From contig VWZW01007171.1 in NCBI GenBank assembly GCA_013397115.1, positions 186,001 through 250,000 of the forward strand: a stretch of DNA of 64,000 nt, read 5' to 3'. Numbering within the stretch: the first letter of the stretch is position 1; every line of letters begins with the position of its first letter. The translations under genes were made by a program, and so were the position numbers. The notes under the pieces were generated by a model. It saw nothing but the letters and a program-made list of their open reading frames with translations, did not search any database and was not told the origin of the DNA. Origin of the DNA: Edolisoma coerulescens (taxonomy: Eukaryota > Chordata > Aves > Passeriformes > Campephagidae). Shown one piece after another: positions 61,781 to 64,000 of the stretch.

Positions 61781-64000
61781 AGCATACTTTGTCTTCTGGT
61801 TTCTCACAGTTGAGGAAAAAAGTAAGTTTTTCTTTTCTATAAGAATTCACTATACTATTGGTTACAACATGTATAATAACTCTGTGCCAGTTTTGACTGC
61901 TGTGACTCTTTTCCTCTACTATCAGTCGTGATCGGACAGAGGTCTTGTGGTCATCTATTCCTGACCACATGGGATAACTTTCAGGAAGCCTAGACATATT
62001 TCTTTCTACTTATTCCACCTACCTCTGGCGGCAATGGAAGAATGAGTTTGCTTTTGTAATGGTGTTCTGCTGAAAGAGCTCTGCACAGATTCTTCATTTC
62101 TCATTTCATCATTCCCAACATTTTGTCACAGTATTTTTCTCCAGGCGTTTTCATTTTTTTTCTAATTTGCTTGTTTTAATATTATTTCATTAGAGATGCA
62201 AACTGACATATTAAACCTGAAGTCTGTTTAGCTGCATATCTAAGGCAAGCTGAAAGAAGAACACTACAATCGTCTTCCTCCTTTCTGCATCTCACAACAG
62301 CTTGCTTGATGTGCAGCCAAGTTTCACTTGTCTCTTGGGCTTTGTAGGTGAAGGTGGAATATATTCGCCTTCAATCACTGGACTCTGTTGTTAATTTCTC
62401 TGATGAACCAAAGTTATCCTAGCACTGGAATTAACACTTTTACAGAGTTCTTCTGTTCTTTGCGTGGGATGCAAGATTTTTTCTCTTTATATCGCACCCA
62501 TTTTCAGTTTCTTTTCTTGATCTGACAAGATTCTTCTTCCCTTTACATTGGGAGGAGGAAAAAAGTGCATAAAAATGCATCAGTCTTTCAAATCCTAAAA
62601 CGTGTTCCTTTGTCCAACTCGGGTCAGAAGGAAAAAAATATTTGGCAGGTCTATTCACCTTTGCAGAGCAAGCGTGTACTTGTGTAGCAGAAGTAGTACT
62701 TGATATGCACTGCTATTAGTAACAGCACAAAGCAGCTTGGTAGGCATTCATATCCAAGTCAGCTACCCAAGTGTTTCTTCTTGTAGACATCTGATTAAAC
62801 TGAATGATTTATGCCTATCTGCTCTGAAAATCTGCACTGTATTCTCATTGTCTGCTTTCCTCATACTCTTTTGATGATGCCTTTTTCTGTACTTCCCGTC
62901 ACAATAGTGTACTTACAATAAATTGGTGTGCAGTCTTTTCTGAGTGTCCTGTCCATCCTTACTTGGCTATCAATTAGCTGATATCAAGTAATCAACAGAT
63001 AGCCATCTGGGGAGAAAAGATATCCTCCAGATGTGATTTTCAGCTGAAAGTCATGAAGCTGAAAGGTCCTAAGTGTCTATAAATCTTCTGCTTTTGCTTC
63101 AGAGGAGTGAGTAACCAGCTTTGTGGGACAGTATGCATATGAAGCCCAACAGCTGTATAACTTCTGCTGTCCTTTGATGTAGCTGTCAGCCTCTGAGACA
63201 TGTCCATGTGGATACTGGCAGTGGGATTGGAGGATTCTGGGGCGCTGTGTAGGTTCGTAGGCCTTGTGCAACTGGTTTAGCACCTTAGAGGGGGATGTCT
63301 CCAGGCCTCCTGCTTTTTTCCTTCAGAATAGACTAGGACTTCTAGGTACAAGTGTCCAGAAGTGTGTCTATCCCGCTGGAGACATTAAGAAAGTAAGTGA
63401 AGTCCCAGAACTGAATGCATCCTTCATTTGTTGTTGGCAATCAGATGAAGGAGTTGCCAAGTGTTTAGGGCCTGAAAGAAGGGATCCAAGGACCTACTGC
63501 TCCACCTCCCCATGTCATATGTGTTATCAGAATACCCAGATCTACTTTTTCACATCTCACTTAAATTCAGAAGCATCAGAAGTTACTAACTCTTTCTTTG
63601 ATTGAGAAAAAAAGACAAGAGGCACCTCCAGTTCAAGAAAGTTGTTTTAGGAAATAATTTGGGATTTTGTCTCAAATATAATGTCAAGATTTCAGATACT
63701 TTATCACTTTCCTGTTTGTTATATCTTTACGTTATTTTCTCAAGACAGGAATGATTATTCTCCCATTAACAGTGTAGCTTCAAAGTGGATAGTATAAGAC
63801 TTCATAGTCTGGATTTTGAGTGCTTGAAGGTATACAGGTGCAAAAAATGATTAAATACTTTCATGGAAGTAAAAAATATCAATAATTGTTAACAAAAACT
63901 ACCATGTCTTCCTGGGAAAGTACCAACTAGTTGACTGCTGAAAGATGGCAATATACTAGGACAAAATATCACCATGGACTCCTGAATTTGTTTACCTCTT
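61781..64000. other. Non-coding stretch to the window end
   Basis: I see no gene and no clear repeat. A 113-codon open frame at 63264-63605 (+) has no recognised domain. Confidence 0.5.

Noticed and set aside
1..64000. CRISPR array, bacterial operon or prophage
   Set aside because: No regularly spaced repeats and no dense coding. All mobile elements are vertebrate retroelements.

Overview
This window looks like nuclear DNA from a bird. The evidence is a set of chicken-repeat-1 (CR1) LINE fragments whose 3' ends carry the usual CR1 end motif, and endogenous-retrovirus LTRs of a kind I know from avian genomes. Older palindromic repeats of a type I associate with birds, crocodilians and turtles point the same way. 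The species cannot be named from what I can see. A 136-base run of N at 4315-4450 shows this is draft assembly.

I find no host protein-coding gene, tRNA or rRNA. The open frames are short, and several of the longest lack an ATG start or lie inside repeats. The best description is a gene desert or the inside of a very long intron.

Layout. 1-2557 holds nothing recognisable apart from a GC-rich patch. 2558-4876 is a 5'-truncated, decayed CR1 copy on the + strand, interrupted by the gap. 4877-14855 is non-repetitive, with two stretches (about 11480-12060 and 12360-12960) that look like possible regulatory DNA. Short CR1 tails lie at 14856-14990 (+), 25430-25676 (+) and 42157-42236 (-), and a longer one at 21118-21850 (-). 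A probable solo LTR lies at 22104-22803 (-). Much older CR1-type relics lie at 32305-32545 (+), 47815-48960 (-, still readable as reverse transcriptase) and 52128-52232 (+).

From 57073 to 59967 three different retroviral LTRs sit within 3 kb, with an unexplained 566-base segment between two of them. A CR1 reverse-transcriptase fragment that lacks its 3' end lies at 61155-61780 (-).

The signals most worth a second look are a near-perfect hairpin at 27733-27781, an inverted repeat at 41659-41740, two related palindrome-type relics at 49294 and 50184 with a third type at 55487, the LTR cluster, and the possible enhancer-like stretches, chiefly 53480-54520. No set of genes here works together. 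The content is retroelement relics of at least two age classes in AT-rich non-coding DNA.
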